Positions 18,644 to 27,985 of a DNA stretch of 64,000 bases are shown here, one piece after another (position 1 is the first letter of the stretch; every line of letters starts with the position of its first letter). The DNA comes from DATCHW01 sp963806045 (GTDB lineage: Bacteria > Bacteroidota > Ignavibacteria > Tepidaquicellales > Tepidaquicellaceae), in the NCBI GenBank assembly GCA_963806045.1, contig CAWDWP010000001.1, positions 1 through 64,000 of the forward strand, given 5' to 3'. Below the pieces are notes generated by a model, which was not told where the DNA came from, searched no databases, and saw only the letters and a list, made by a program, of their open reading frames with translations. Both the position numbers and the translations under genes were made by a program.

Positions 18644-18908
18644 AGGATTCATACAATTTTTGAGCTTTTTCTCTTATATAATTAGAAAACGGAGTGTTTG
18701 CAGATAAATCAATAATATCAACGTTGATATTGAGAATATTTTCCAGTTCTCCTGCAAATTTCAAAATCTGTAATCCATTAATACCTTCGCTTGCAAGATC
18801 AATATCTCTGTAATTATCGGTAGTTAATGCACTACCGAAAAGGAACAATCGTTTAACTCCAAATTTTTTGGCTGTGCTAAAAATAATATTTTTTATTTCA
18901 TTTTCCAT
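18621..18908 (-). CDS. MntA-like minimal nucleotidyltransferase antitoxin
   Basis: 95 aa. The nucleotidyltransferase signature is RLFLFGSALTTDNYRDIDLA (about residues 20-39). It contains the GS-x-A turn and the DID pair of metal-binding acids. A third acid lies in INVDIIDLS. The length is that of stand-alone MNT antitoxins. It overlaps the HepT-like HEPN gene and precedes it, the usual MntA-HepT order. By family it would neutralise the toxin by transferring AMP to a tyrosine near the HEPN active site. Confidence 0.8.
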   Translation of the reverse strand: MENEIKNIIFSTAKKFGVKRLFLFGSALTTDNYRDIDLASEGINGLQILKFAGELENILNINVDIIDLSANTPFSNYIREKAQKLYESCGPKKRN

Positions 18909-19036
18909 ATAATTAAAATAATCATAAATTTTGCCAATTTAAATAAATTTTAAACTTATCTTACGAGGGGTATTCTTTAATACCAACAGATCTCATCTTT
19001 TACTAAAAGATGGAATCGGTTATATTTATAATATTT

Positions 19037-19828
19037 TTATTTCTTCTTTTTCTCTTCGTATTGTTTCATAAGTTCATTTTTTAAAAATCCACTGTCGGGA
19101 TATTTTTCCAGCCCTTTATCAATAAATGTTTTTGCTTTATCCAGATCCCCTTCTTTATCTCTTTTCATCAAAGCCATTGCCATAAAACCGCACGTCATAT
19201 CGTATCCCCAATCGGGATAATATTCTTCAGTTTCTTTTCTTGTCTGAAAAAAATCAAATGCTTTTTCAAGCAGCTTTAGCGAAGCTTCTGCACCTCCTCC
19301 GAATGATTCCGGTGTATACAAAGCAGATATTCCTTTCATAAGGTAATAACGAGGATTTGCCGGGTCTAGTTTAAGTGCCATCGCATCTGCCTGTTGCGTT
19401 GAACTCAATATATCATCCATTTTGTCCGGCTCATACATCCATCGGTTAAAGCTTAAAGACATTTTTAAAACATATGCATCCGAAAAATCGTCTTTTTGTT
19501 CGATTGATTTATCCAGCACGGCAAATCCGGACTGAGTATATTTTTTTATTTTATCATTATCCTGGTCTTTCATTGCGCCAGTAGCAACAGAATAATCAAT
19601 GTAAGCCATATAATAATTCACAATCCATTCATTCTTTTTAAGCTGTAGAATTCTTTCAAATTCACCTCTCACTTTCATTAGGTCTTTTTCGTCATAGGTA
19701 TTTAATGCAGCAGAAAGATTTTTCCGGGCTTTCATCATTGCATTTGTGAAATCGTCAGAAAAAGCATTGCTTAAACTCGCGAAAATTAATGCGAATAAAA
19801 CGATTGAAATTAATAATGTTTTTTTCAT
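19037..19828 (-). CDS. Exported TPR-like protein paired with the TonB receptor
   Basis: 263 aa. The signal peptide (KKTLLISIVLFALIFASLS) is followed by helical TPR-like hairpins: LQLKKNEWIVNYYMAYIDYS, AMALKLDPANPRYYLMKGIS and the terminal AKTFIDKGLEKYPDSG. No catalytic residues are evident. It starts 18 bp after the TonB receptor gene ends, so the two are probably co-transcribed. A periplasmic accessory role to the receptor, or to the substrate it imports, is an inference from this pairing. The frame is intact. Confidence 0.72.
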   Translation of the reverse strand: MKKTLLISIVLFALIFASLSNAFSDDFTNAMMKARKNLSAALNTYDEKDLMKVRGEFERILQLKKNEWIVNYYMAYIDYSVATGAMKDQDNDKIKKYTQSGFAVLDKSIEQKDDFSDAYVLKMSLSFNRWMYEPDKMDDILSSTQQADAMALKLDPANPRYYLMKGISALYTPESFGGGAEASLKLLEKAFDFFQTRKETEEYYPDWGYDMTCGFMAMALMKRDKEGDLDKAKTFIDKGLEKYPDSGFLKNELMKQYEEKKKK

Positions 19829-19846
19829 GGTTATAAATATTTAATT

Positions 19847-22102
19847 TTATAATTGCATTCCGAATCCAAAATACACCGTTCTGAAATTCGTTGAACGGAT
19901 TGCTATTTTTTTTGAGTAATCAAAGTTATAAGAGTATGTGTACAAATTGTCCTGATTAAAAAGATTATTCAATGCAAAGAAAATTACAATAAATCTGTTG
20001 AACACCGTAAAATAATCCTGTGCATTTATATCAACCCTGTGATAGACTGGAAATCTGTCGCTGTTCGTTGTTCCATAAATAGGAATATAAGCGTTTTGTG
20101 TCGAATCATAAATGCCTCCATATACGGGTGTATATGGTTTTCCTGTTGAAATTTTATAAGTTGCTCCGACAGTGATATTCCCGACAATATTATAAGTACC
20201 TACAACCGATAATGAATGTGTTATGTCATAGTTTGCAGAAACTAATTTACCTGTACCAAATTCTTTTCTTTTGGAATCAGTATATGAATATGAAATCCAG
20301 CCGTTAAATTTTGGTTTTAAACGAACTTTAAGAAACACATCCGCTCCTTTTGCATACCCACTCCCCTCGGAAGTGAGATAACTGTTATATAACGAGTTTG
20401 TAACAAGACTTGAATAATCTTTATAATACGCCTCCACTCTGAATATATAATCTGCATCCTTGTTGAATTCATATCCAAGAATGTAATGAGTTGCCTGTTC
20501 GGGTTTCAGGTTTACATTGTAACCAAAGAAATTACTTAAGTCCGGATTCTGATGATAAATTCCCGTTGCTCCTTTAAGAAAACTATATTCGGATAATCTG
20601 TAAACCAAAGATAATCGGGGATCGAAGTGTAAAATGATTTTTATCAGTAATCATAGAACCAACTACAAGGCATAGCGATAGGTACAGCCGGGTCGATATA
20701 ATAATCACTCCTGAGACCTGCTATTGCATTAAAGTTACTTGAAAATTTAATTTTTGCTTCTGTATATAGTCCTGCACGACCTGAATTTTTTAATCCATTT
20801 AAATTCATTCTTTGAGATTCCGGTCTCAGATTATAAAAATATAAAGGAACTACTCCGTCCACTCTATAATCATTGTATTCGTATTCCAGTCCACTTGAAA
20901 AATCTATCGCATTGGAAATTGGTATTGAAAAATCTGTTCGCAATTTTGCATATTGTGATCTCGAGTTATTATCGAGTGCACCATATTTTAAAGAATTCAA
21001 ATAACTGCTGTATGATAATGAGATATCCAGAAGGCTCACACTGGTTGGGGTTGTAGAAAATTTCAGGTTATTAAAAATTGCCTGTGACTTCGATTCAAAA
21101 TACCCGTTAAAAGTCGGGCTTTCGTTACGGATTCCAAGATTATCATAACTGTAATTTGTATAAAATTTCAAAATACTCTTCTTGCTCATTTTATATGACA
21201 GGGTCCCCCCGAAGGTTGTCGCGGTAGGAACGCGGCAGGTAGTCTGTATTATCTCCGTTAATTTTCATAAAGGGCTTCAGGAAAGTCTGGGATGCTGAAA
21301 AAGTGGCACCCAAAGTGTTTTCAGGATTTGTGAAAACTCCCGATAGTCCCGCATTAGCCAGTCCAAGAATTGCAAACATCCCGCTCGAGCGCGGCATATC
21401 GTAGGACTGCAGGTCAAGAACCGCCGAAAGGACATTGCCATATTTGGCAGAGAAACCTCCGCTCGAAAAATTGATTCCTTTCAGCCCCCATGGATTGATG
21501 GTAGAATATGTAGAAGTATTATAATCATTATCGAATATAAAAGGATTATATAGCGATGCCTGATCAAGTATTGTCAGAACCTCGCTCGGGTCTCCGCCAC
21601 GGACTGCAATCCGGCTTCCTTCATCCACCTGATTCGAACCGGGAAAAGTGGTGATTGCCCTGTACAGGTCTGCATCGGCTCCGGGAATACGCGTGATTTC
21701 CAGAGGTGTAAGCGTCACCTGCGAATTATTACCCGAAGTAAAAGTGCTTGCGGTAACAACTATTTCATCGGTTTTTACTTCTTTTGATAATGCGATATTT
21801 AGTGTGAGATTCTGACCGGGAATAATTTCTATTTCGATTATTTTTTCTGCTAAATTAATTGCCGTAATAATCAGATTCTTCTTGCCTGATTTGTCTGTTT
21901 CAAATTCAAAATTACCTTTTTCGTCTGTCGTAGCTCCGTCGATTGTTCCCTGAATCACAATATTTGCGGCATTAACAGGTTTTCCTTTGTCGTCTTTTAC
22001 TTTCCCTGATATTACAGAAACCCGAACGGAGTCTGTATTTTGAGCCAAAGAAAAAAATGGGGAAGAGAAAATAAATAGCAGTAAAAATAGGTTTTTAATC
22101 AT
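19847..22102 (-). CDS. TonB-dependent outer-membrane receptor, two frameshifts
   Basis: About 750 aa when joined. The signal peptide (NLFLLLFIFSSPFFSLAQ) precedes a carboxypeptidase-regulatory-like domain (VSGKVKDDKGKPVNAANI, about residues 33-50). The plug follows (DEIVVTAS... IAVRGGDPSEVLTILD), then a beta-barrel with alternating aromatic strands. The frame breaks near 21205, inside a six-G run on the coding strand, and again near 20645, where the correct frame resumes as FDPRLSLVYRLSE. The protein imports an unknown substrate across the outer membrane with TonB energy. No regulator or TonB is adjacent. A hairpin terminator at 22281-22316 separates it from the ICMT/PKS genes. Confidence 0.8.
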
Positions 22103-22280
22103 GTTATGTTTTAAGTTCTTCAGAAATTGTAAATAAATACGATTACAAGATAATAAAGTTTTATATGTAATAACATTAAAAAATTTAAAATATTTCTTAT
22201 CATTTGTTAAACATTTTAACCCTTCAACCTTAAAGCAAGAGGAAAATAAAATTTCCTTCGCATAGAGAGTTCAATAAAAG

Positions 22281-22316
22281 AATGCCCGGGGTTTCTTCCT
22301 CATTTGCCCGGGCATT
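22281..22316 (-). terminator. Hairpin terminator of the PKS-ICMT genes
   Basis: Stem AATGCCCGGG (22281-22290) with CCCGGGCATT (22307-22316). On the minus strand it is followed by CTTTTATT. It lies about 100 bp after the ICMT stop and before the TonB receptor start. Confidence 0.75.
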
Positions 22317-22417
22317 TCTTTCTCATCGCTGATTACTCTAAATCAGTGACTACGTCGATTTCAATGATTATTTCGTAATCATTGTTACTTTTTAAACACA
22401 ATTACTATTATATTAGT

Positions 22418-22930
22418 TTAAGTATTCAGGGCTTTATTTTCGACCGTTATTCTTACGGTAATGGCTATCAAATTCAATATGGTGAAAATAATACTTGTGA
22501 GATATAGGTTGAACACTAATGGAATAATTATAATTTCTAAAATTACAATTATATAAATGGGGTGTTTTAAGTATTTGTATAAACCTGTTTTTATAAGCGG
22601 TTCGCCGGGAACCCTGTAAATACGTGTTGTCCAATAAATTCCAAGAGACTTTATTGTTGAAAATCTGAATGCCTGAAGTATAACAACAAACGAAAGAAGA
22701 ATGATGTTATATAGCGTAAATTCGATACTTTTTGCTTTCACGGAATATTCAAAAACCATTGATATAAAAAACAACGCGTGAAGCATAATTATGAATTTGA
22801 AATGCGATTTCCCAAATTCAACAGCGCCTTTTTGTATTAATACCTTTTCATTTCTTTTCGAAATTCTCATCTCGGTTATTCGCTGAATTATAATCAGCAA
22901 AAGATATATCGCAAAACAAACAGATATCAT
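22418..22930 (-). CDS. Isoprenylcysteine carboxyl methyltransferase-family membrane enzyme
   Basis: 170 aa, mostly hydrophobic, with four to five membrane helices. The C-terminal signature TGLYKYLKHPIYIIVILEI matches the G-x-Y-x4-HPxY SAM-binding motif of the ICMT/phospholipid methyltransferase family. It starts 16 bp after the type III PKS gene. In other bacteria such PKS-ICMT pairs O-methylate alkylresorcinols, quinones or pyrones, and that is the likely role here. It ends at a convincing terminator. The exact product is unknown. Confidence 0.82.
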   Translation of the reverse strand: MISVCFAIYLLLIIIQRITEMRISKRNEKVLIQKGAVEFGKSHFKFIIMLHALFFISMVFEYSVKAKSIEFTLYNIILLSFVVILQAFRFSTIKSLGIYWTTRIYRVPGEPLIKTGLYKYLKHPIYIIVILEIIIIPLVFNLYLTSIIFTILNLIAITVRITVENKALNT

Positions 22931-22946
22931 AAGATAATTTAAATTA

Positions 22947-24017
22947 TTAAGACTCTCTCATATCAAGTAAAACCATTTCACTGGAAAATCCGGGACCGAG
23001 CGATAGCATCAGACCAAATCCGTTCTTAAAACCTTCTCTTATAAATTTTTCCATAACATAAAAGACTGTTACGCTGGACATATTACCGAAGTTTTCCAAT
23101 ACATCCCTTGTGAAACCAAGGTCACCGCGCTCAAGTCCCAGTGCTTCTGTGTATGCATCTATTACTTTAGCTCCGCCGGGATGAAAAATGAAATTTTTTA
23201 TATCGCTGATTTTTAAGTTATTCTTTTCTAAAAATCTCTCAACATCTTCTTTAACACTTTTATTAACAATGGTAGGGATATCTTTTGAAAATACTACTTT
23301 GAATCCTGACGGGACAAAATCCCAGCCCATCACATCGAGAGCATCATAATATAATCTGCTTTGCGAAGAGACATAACTGATTTTGTGTTTAGTTTTAATT
23401 TCTTTTAATGCTTCATCCCCGGCGATAATACCGGCTGATACGCCGTCTGAAAAAAGACTTGTCGCTACAAAATTACTTTTAGATAAATCGTTCCGAATAA
23501 ATGTCAAAGAGCAGAGTTCAACGGCAACTATGAGTATAATTGCTTCCGGGTTTGCTTTTGCGGCAGTAAATGCTTTTGCCATTCCCGATACTCCACCTGC
23601 ACAACCAAGACCCCAAATAGGAGTGCGGTTAATGTAAGGGCTTAACCTCATTTTATTTATAATCAATGCATCCAGACTGGGTGTCGCAAGCCCTGTGGTA
23701 CTTATGAAAACCAAATCTGTAATCCGGCTTTTTTCAATCCCGGATTCATATAAACATTTTTCAATTGCTTCGATTGATTTATCAAGAGCTGTTTGTATGT
23801 AAATATTGTTTTTCTCTTCAAATGATTTGTTCTCAAGAAAAAATTCTACCGGAACACAAAAATTCCTGGTTTTGATTTGAGTATTATCGAAAACATCTAT
23901 CAGTTTATCTACTTCTTTAAAAACTTCTGCAAAAAGATTTCTTGCATATGGCTTGAGGTCTTTCTGGCTTAATGTATGTTCAAAATCAATTTTTGAAACA
24001 TTAATTAAATTTGGCAT
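22947..24017 (-). CDS. Type III polyketide synthase (chalcone/stilbene synthase family)
   Basis: 356 aa, normal for the family. The catalytic triad is visible: Cys in PIWGLGCAGGVSGMAKAF (about residues 134-151), His in NFIFHPGGAKVIDAY, and Asn in LENFGNMSSVTVFYVME. GLATPSLDALIINKM matches the conserved acyl-binding segment. The enzyme condenses malonyl-CoA units onto a CoA starter and cyclises the chain to a pyrone or resorcinol. The downstream ICMT methyltransferase suggests a methylated lipid product placed in the membrane. The start at ATG 24015-24017 is preceded by an AT-rich leader. Confidence 0.88.
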   Translation of the reverse strand: MPNLINVSKIDFEHTLSQKDLKPYARNLFAEVFKEVDKLIDVFDNTQIKTRNFCVPVEFFLENKSFEEKNNIYIQTALDKSIEAIEKCLYESGIEKSRITDLVFISTTGLATPSLDALIINKMRLSPYINRTPIWGLGCAGGVSGMAKAFTAAKANPEAIILIVAVELCSLTFIRNDLSKSNFVATSLFSDGVSAGIIAGDEALKEIKTKHKISYVSSQSRLYYDALDVMGWDFVPSGFKVVFSKDIPTIVNKSVKEDVERFLEKNNLKISDIKNFIFHPGGAKVIDAYTEALGLERGDLGFTRDVLENFGNMSSVTVFYVMEKFIREGFKNGFGLMLSLGPGFSSEMVLLDMRES

Positions 24018-24201
24018 GCTGTTTTTTCAATACTTAAACAATTGAATAAAAATAAAAATTACTTTTAAAAAACGTAAGAGGTCAAACGTAAAATGTCAAA
24101 CGTGAAAATGTAAAACGTAAAACGGTTTTACTTAAAAAACTTAACGAACTTAAGAACTTAACGAACTTAATTATCTCCACACACTTAACACACTCTCTGT
24201 A
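24018..24201. other. Low-complexity spacer between tryptophanase and PKS genes
   Basis: 184 bp with degenerate words of the AACGTAAAA/GTCAAACGT type (24065-24130), then AACTTAACGAACTTAAG repeats (24138-24170). No open frame or clear terminator. The gap suggests that PKS-ICMT may have its own promoter on the minus strand, upstream of 24017. Confidence 0.5.
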
Positions 24202-25611
24202 CTATTTTACCGGAGCAAATTTTGCCGTGAAGTGTCTCAGGAATTTTGGCTCTTCAATAATTCTGTATCCTTTTATTTTCTTTTTGCTCTTTGCCAGTTC
24301 AATAAATACTTCTGCCACATAATCAATATGGCTCTGCGTATAAACTCTTCTAGGTATCGCAAGTCTTACCAGTTCCATTTCCGCAGGTATAAGTTTGCCT
24401 TTCTTATCATACTGACCGAACATCACACTGCCAATTTCGACTGCACGGATTCCGCCGCTTTTATATATCTCGCAAACTACTGCCTGTCCGGGATATTCTT
24501 CCGGAGGAATATGCGGAAGGAATCCTTTTGCATCCACATAAATCGCATGACCTCCCGGCGGCTGAATGATAGGAATATTATTCGCAAGAAGTTTTTCCCC
24601 CAGATATTCAGTCGAGCGAAGCCTGTATTGCAGATAGCTCTCTTCCAGAATTTCTTCGAGTCCCTGTGCAATCGCCTCCATATCTCTTCCTGCGAGTCCT
24701 CCATAAGTTTCAAAGCCTTCCGTTATTATAAGTAGATTTTTACTTTGAATGTAGAGGTCTTCATCATTCATTGCAATGAAACCACCTATGTTTGCAAATG
24801 CATCTTTTTTTGCGCTCATCGTGCATCCATCGGCATAGGAGAACATTTCCCGGGCAATTTCAAGAACCGATTTTTTTTCAAAACCTTTTTCCCTCTTCTT
24901 TATAAAATATGCATTCTCGGCAAATCTGCAGGCATCAATAAAAAATTTTATTTTATATTTTTTGCAAATCTTGCTTACTGCTTTAATATTTCCCATCGAA
25001 ACCGGCTGACCTCCGCCGGTATTATTTGTAATGGTAATCATACATACGGGAATATTTTTTGCTCCGACTTTCTTAATGAAACTCTCGAGCTTTTCCAAAT
25101 CCATGTTACCTTTGAACGGATGAATAACCGATGGATGCTTGCCTTCTTCTATGACCAGATCAACCGCTGTTCCGTTATTGAATTCAATGTTAGCTCTCGT
25201 AGTATCAAAATGATTATTGCTTGGAATATATCTGCCTTTCCCTGCGTTTACATATCTTCCGTCAGAATCAAGATCACTCAGAAGGTTAGTAAATAAAATT
25301 CTCTCAGCGGCTCTGCCCTGGTGAACCGGGATAATGTGTTTAAACCCAAAAATTTTTTTGGTTACCTTTTCAAAACGAAAATAACTTTTTGAACCTGCAT
25401 AGGATTCATCCCCGTCCAGTATTCCTGCCCACTGCTTGGCGCTCATTGCGGATGTACCGCTGTCTGTCAGCAAATCTATCAGAACATCTTCTCCCGGAAT
25501 CATAAATGGATTATAGAAAGCTTTCTTTAATATCTTTTCTCTTTCTTCTTTTGTTGTAAATTTTACCTGTTCTACAGATTTAATTTTGAAAGGTTCGATA
25601 ATTGTCTTCAT
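24202..25611 (-). CDS. tnaA: Tryptophanase
   Basis: 469 aa, the usual length. This PLP enzyme splits L-tryptophan to indole, pyruvate and ammonia. LIDLLTDSGTSAMSAKQWAG, VHQGRAAERI and ITNNTGGGQPVSMGNIKAV are family hallmarks. The PLP lysine is in CTMSAKKDAFANIGGF (about residues 258-273). Tryptophanase is preferred over tyrosine phenol-lyase because of RFAENAYFIKKRE, GIRAVEIGS and the terminal LRHFTAK. Phenol-lyases have RCVENAYF and LRFFTAR there. It sits between an alpha/beta hydrolase gene (19 bp) and the PKS. No leader-peptide (tnaC-like) gene is seen upstream. Confidence 0.88.
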   Translation of the reverse strand: MKTIIEPFKIKSVEQVKFTTKEEREKILKKAFYNPFMIPGEDVLIDLLTDSGTSAMSAKQWAGILDGDESYAGSKSYFRFEKVTKKIFGFKHIIPVHQGRAAERILFTNLLSDLDSDGRYVNAGKGRYIPSNNHFDTTRANIEFNNGTAVDLVIEEGKHPSVIHPFKGNMDLEKLESFIKKVGAKNIPVCMITITNNTGGGQPVSMGNIKAVSKICKKYKIKFFIDACRFAENAYFIKKREKGFEKKSVLEIAREMFSYADGCTMSAKKDAFANIGGFIAMNDEDLYIQSKNLLIITEGFETYGGLAGRDMEAIAQGLEEILEESYLQYRLRSTEYLGEKLLANNIPIIQPPGGHAIYVDAKGFLPHIPPEEYPGQAVVCEIYKSGGIRAVEIGSVMFGQYDKKGKLIPAEMELVRLAIPRRVYTQSHIDYVAEVFIELAKSKKKIKGYRIIEEPKFLRHFTAKFAPVK

Positions 25612-25630
25612 TATAATATTATTTTTTTTG

Positions 25631-27040
25631 TTATTTTATTATAGTTACCCTGTTTAATATCCATTCCGAAATGTAATCAAGGAATCCATCTACGAATTCT
25701 TTCGGCAGCTTTCCATATTCACCCGGATTGCCGTCTGTTGCGGTTTGGAAAAGATGATTCGCTTTTGGAAAAATTTTAAATGTTACGTCTCTACTCCCGC
25801 TTTTTGCAAGTGCATCTCTCATTGGTTTTTCGTTTTGCGCCGGAGGTACCTGTAAATCCAGCTCTCCAAATAGCGCAAGAACGGGACAGGATACTTTTTC
25901 AAGTGCATTCTTCGGGTCATAGCTCAGAAAATATTTCATCCATCTTGAATTATAGGTTGAAATTATACTTTCTGCTTTTTCTTTTGCATAAGCATGTTTA
26001 TCTGTAATGCTATTCCTTATATCCTGTGACAGTGAGTCGAAATCATCGACGTATTTATTTTCAAGTTCCTTTTTCACTGCATCCATATCCTCATTATTTA
26101 CAACTGCATCGATTAATTTTTTCGACATTCCAAGTGAGTTATTTATGTTGTATTCTGTCTCACCGTTTACTTTCATAATTAGCTTCGACTGTTCCAGTAT
26201 TATATCAGCTCCATTAACCCCGGTTCCTGCCATCAAAACAATAAAATCAATATCCTTATCTTTTGATGCAGATATAGGAGCCACTATTCCCCCTTCGCTA
26301 TGGCCGAAAAGACCTATCTGTGAAGCGTTTATGTCGTCACGTGTTTTTAAATATTTAAAAGCTTCAATCACATCTCCTGCAAATTCTTCCGTAGTTGAAT
26401 TATTTACCTCAACTCCTTTTGACTTTCCTACATTACGGTCATCATATCTTAAAACGGCAATTCCTTTCCGTGTAAGGAAATCAGCAATAATTCCAAAAAT
26501 TTTAAATCCTATTATTTCTTCATTCCTGTCCTGCGGTCCGCTGCCTGTAATCATTATTACTGCCGGGTGCTTTCCTTGTTGGAATGGTATCGTTAGTGTT
26601 CCTGAAAATGTGTTCTCTCCGTTGTAAAATGTTACCTCTTCCTCTTTATAAGGTAAAGGCTCCGTTTTAACCGTTGTATCTTTTGGAACTTCTTTAAATG
26701 GTCTTAGATAGAATCGTCCGACATATGAAGCTTGTTTGAATCCTCCTGATATGCTGTCGGTATAGACAATGCCGTCAAATGAGGCGTCGGTACTTTGAAC
26801 TTTAAGAATGAAACTGATGGAGGGGTGATTATATTTAATATCTGATAAAGGTAATTTTGCTCCCTGTTGTTCAAATATTCCCGTAAGGGAATCACCTTCC
26901 GTTTTAAAGGTTACTCCAATATCAATATTCGTTCCCGCAATTACTACAGCACCTTTATACGTACCGTCAATTTTATTTTGCGGAAGTGAATATTGCGTGA
27001 AAACAAATAGCGCTGTGAAGAGTAATAAATATTTTTTCAT
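25631..27040 (-). CDS. Secreted alpha/beta hydrolase
   Basis: 469 aa. The signal peptide (KKYLLLFTALFVFTQYSLPQ) is followed by a beta-rich N-terminal domain of about 110 residues. The hydrolase fold then shows the oxyanion/HG-type loop MITGSGPQDRNE, the nucleophile elbow GLFGHSEGGIVAP (Ser), an acid in LALFGELDLQVPP and a late His in FPKANHLF. This is the esterase/peptidase-like family with an N-terminal cap. The substrate is unknown. It lies 19 bp after the reductase gene and 19 bp before tnaA, all on the minus strand, so it is probably part of one operon with them. Confidence 0.8.
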   Translation of the reverse strand: MKKYLLLFTALFVFTQYSLPQNKIDGTYKGAVVIAGTNIDIGVTFKTEGDSLTGIFEQQGAKLPLSDIKYNHPSISFILKVQSTDASFDGIVYTDSISGGFKQASYVGRFYLRPFKEVPKDTTVKTEPLPYKEEEVTFYNGENTFSGTLTIPFQQGKHPAVIMITGSGPQDRNEEIIGFKIFGIIADFLTRKGIAVLRYDDRNVGKSKGVEVNNSTTEEFAGDVIEAFKYLKTRDDINASQIGLFGHSEGGIVAPISASKDKDIDFIVLMAGTGVNGADIILEQSKLIMKVNGETEYNINNSLGMSKKLIDAVVNNEDMDAVKKELENKYVDDFDSLSQDIRNSITDKHAYAKEKAESIISTYNSRWMKYFLSYDPKNALEKVSCPVLALFGELDLQVPPAQNEKPMRDALAKSGSRDVTFKIFPKANHLFQTATDGNPGEYGKLPKEFVDGFLDYISEWILNRVTIIK

Positions 27041-27059
27041 TTTTTAAAAATTTTTAATT

Positions 27060-27776
27060 TTACCCGAAACGTTCTAATTTAATCCTGTCCGGGTTAACCC
27101 TGTTTTTCAACAAAACATCATTCATAGTATCAACCATCACCTGCGGACCTACAAGATAATAGATAGGTTTTGAGAAATCTTTAATGTGCTTTTTTAGCAT
27201 TTCTTCATTTATGTAGCCAAATTCAAATTTCCAGTTTTTGTCATTTTTATCATCAATGGTCGGATGAAATTTAAAATGCGGATTTTCATTTTCCCATTTA
27301 AAAAAATCATCTAAGAATGCCATTGTTTTTGCGACAGGATTGGAGTAGAACAGATGCATCTCGTAAGGCTGATTACTTTCTGTGGCATATTCAACCATGC
27401 ACCTCACAGGGGTAATACCAATTCCGCCGATAATAAAGACAGCCGGAATGGATGGATCTTTATGCAGGACTGTATTGCCTCCCGGTTCACTGATTGATGC
27501 TTTTGAGCCAAGCGGAAGTTCCCGAATATTTTTATTAAATGCCGAATCAAGCGCCCTTGTAGTGAACATTAATGTTTCCTTATTCCATGGGGAGCTTGCC
27601 ATTGAAAAAAGCCGTGAATTTCCTTCCTCATCGTTGTGAATCGGGTCTAATAGTGTAATTTTTGCATATTGTCCCGGTTCAAAAGTAAACCCTGAATCTT
27701 TGTAATCAAACCACATTGCAAGTGTAAAATCATTGATTAGTTTGCAATCTTTTAAATATATGATTTTCTCTTCCAT
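27060..27776 (-). CDS. Ferredoxin-NADP reductase-like flavoprotein
   Basis: 238 aa. The FAD-binding motif is GNSRLFSMASSP (R-x-FS type, about residues 49-60). The NAD(P)-binding loop is FIIGGIGITPVRCMVEYA. The C-terminus carries the short LVGPQVMVDTMNDVL segment. No iron-sulfur domain is present, so it needs a separate electron partner. It is probably the first gene of the minus-strand run leading to the hydrolase and tryptophanase. Redox partner and metabolic role are unknown. Confidence 0.8.
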   Translation of the reverse strand: MEEKIIYLKDCKLINDFTLAMWFDYKDSGFTFEPGQYAKITLLDPIHNDEEGNSRLFSMASSPWNKETLMFTTRALDSAFNKNIRELPLGSKASISEPGGNTVLHKDPSIPAVFIIGGIGITPVRCMVEYATESNQPYEMHLFYSNPVAKTMAFLDDFFKWENENPHFKFHPTIDDKNDKNWKFEFGYINEEMLKKHIKDFSKPIYYLVGPQVMVDTMNDVLLKNRVNPDRIKLERFG

Positions 27777-27985
27777 AAATATTTTTAATTCTATGATAAA
27801 AATAGTAAAATTAAAAAGAAATAAATAATTAGTAATTAATAATTAATATCTTATTCTTTCTGATCCCCGTCTCCTGTCGAAGATACCGCATTTATCGGGA
27901 ATGTGGAACTCCTGTATAACCGGTTTTTTATCTATAATTTTTATAAATATTAATTTACTTTGATGGATAAACTTAAACTAATTTT

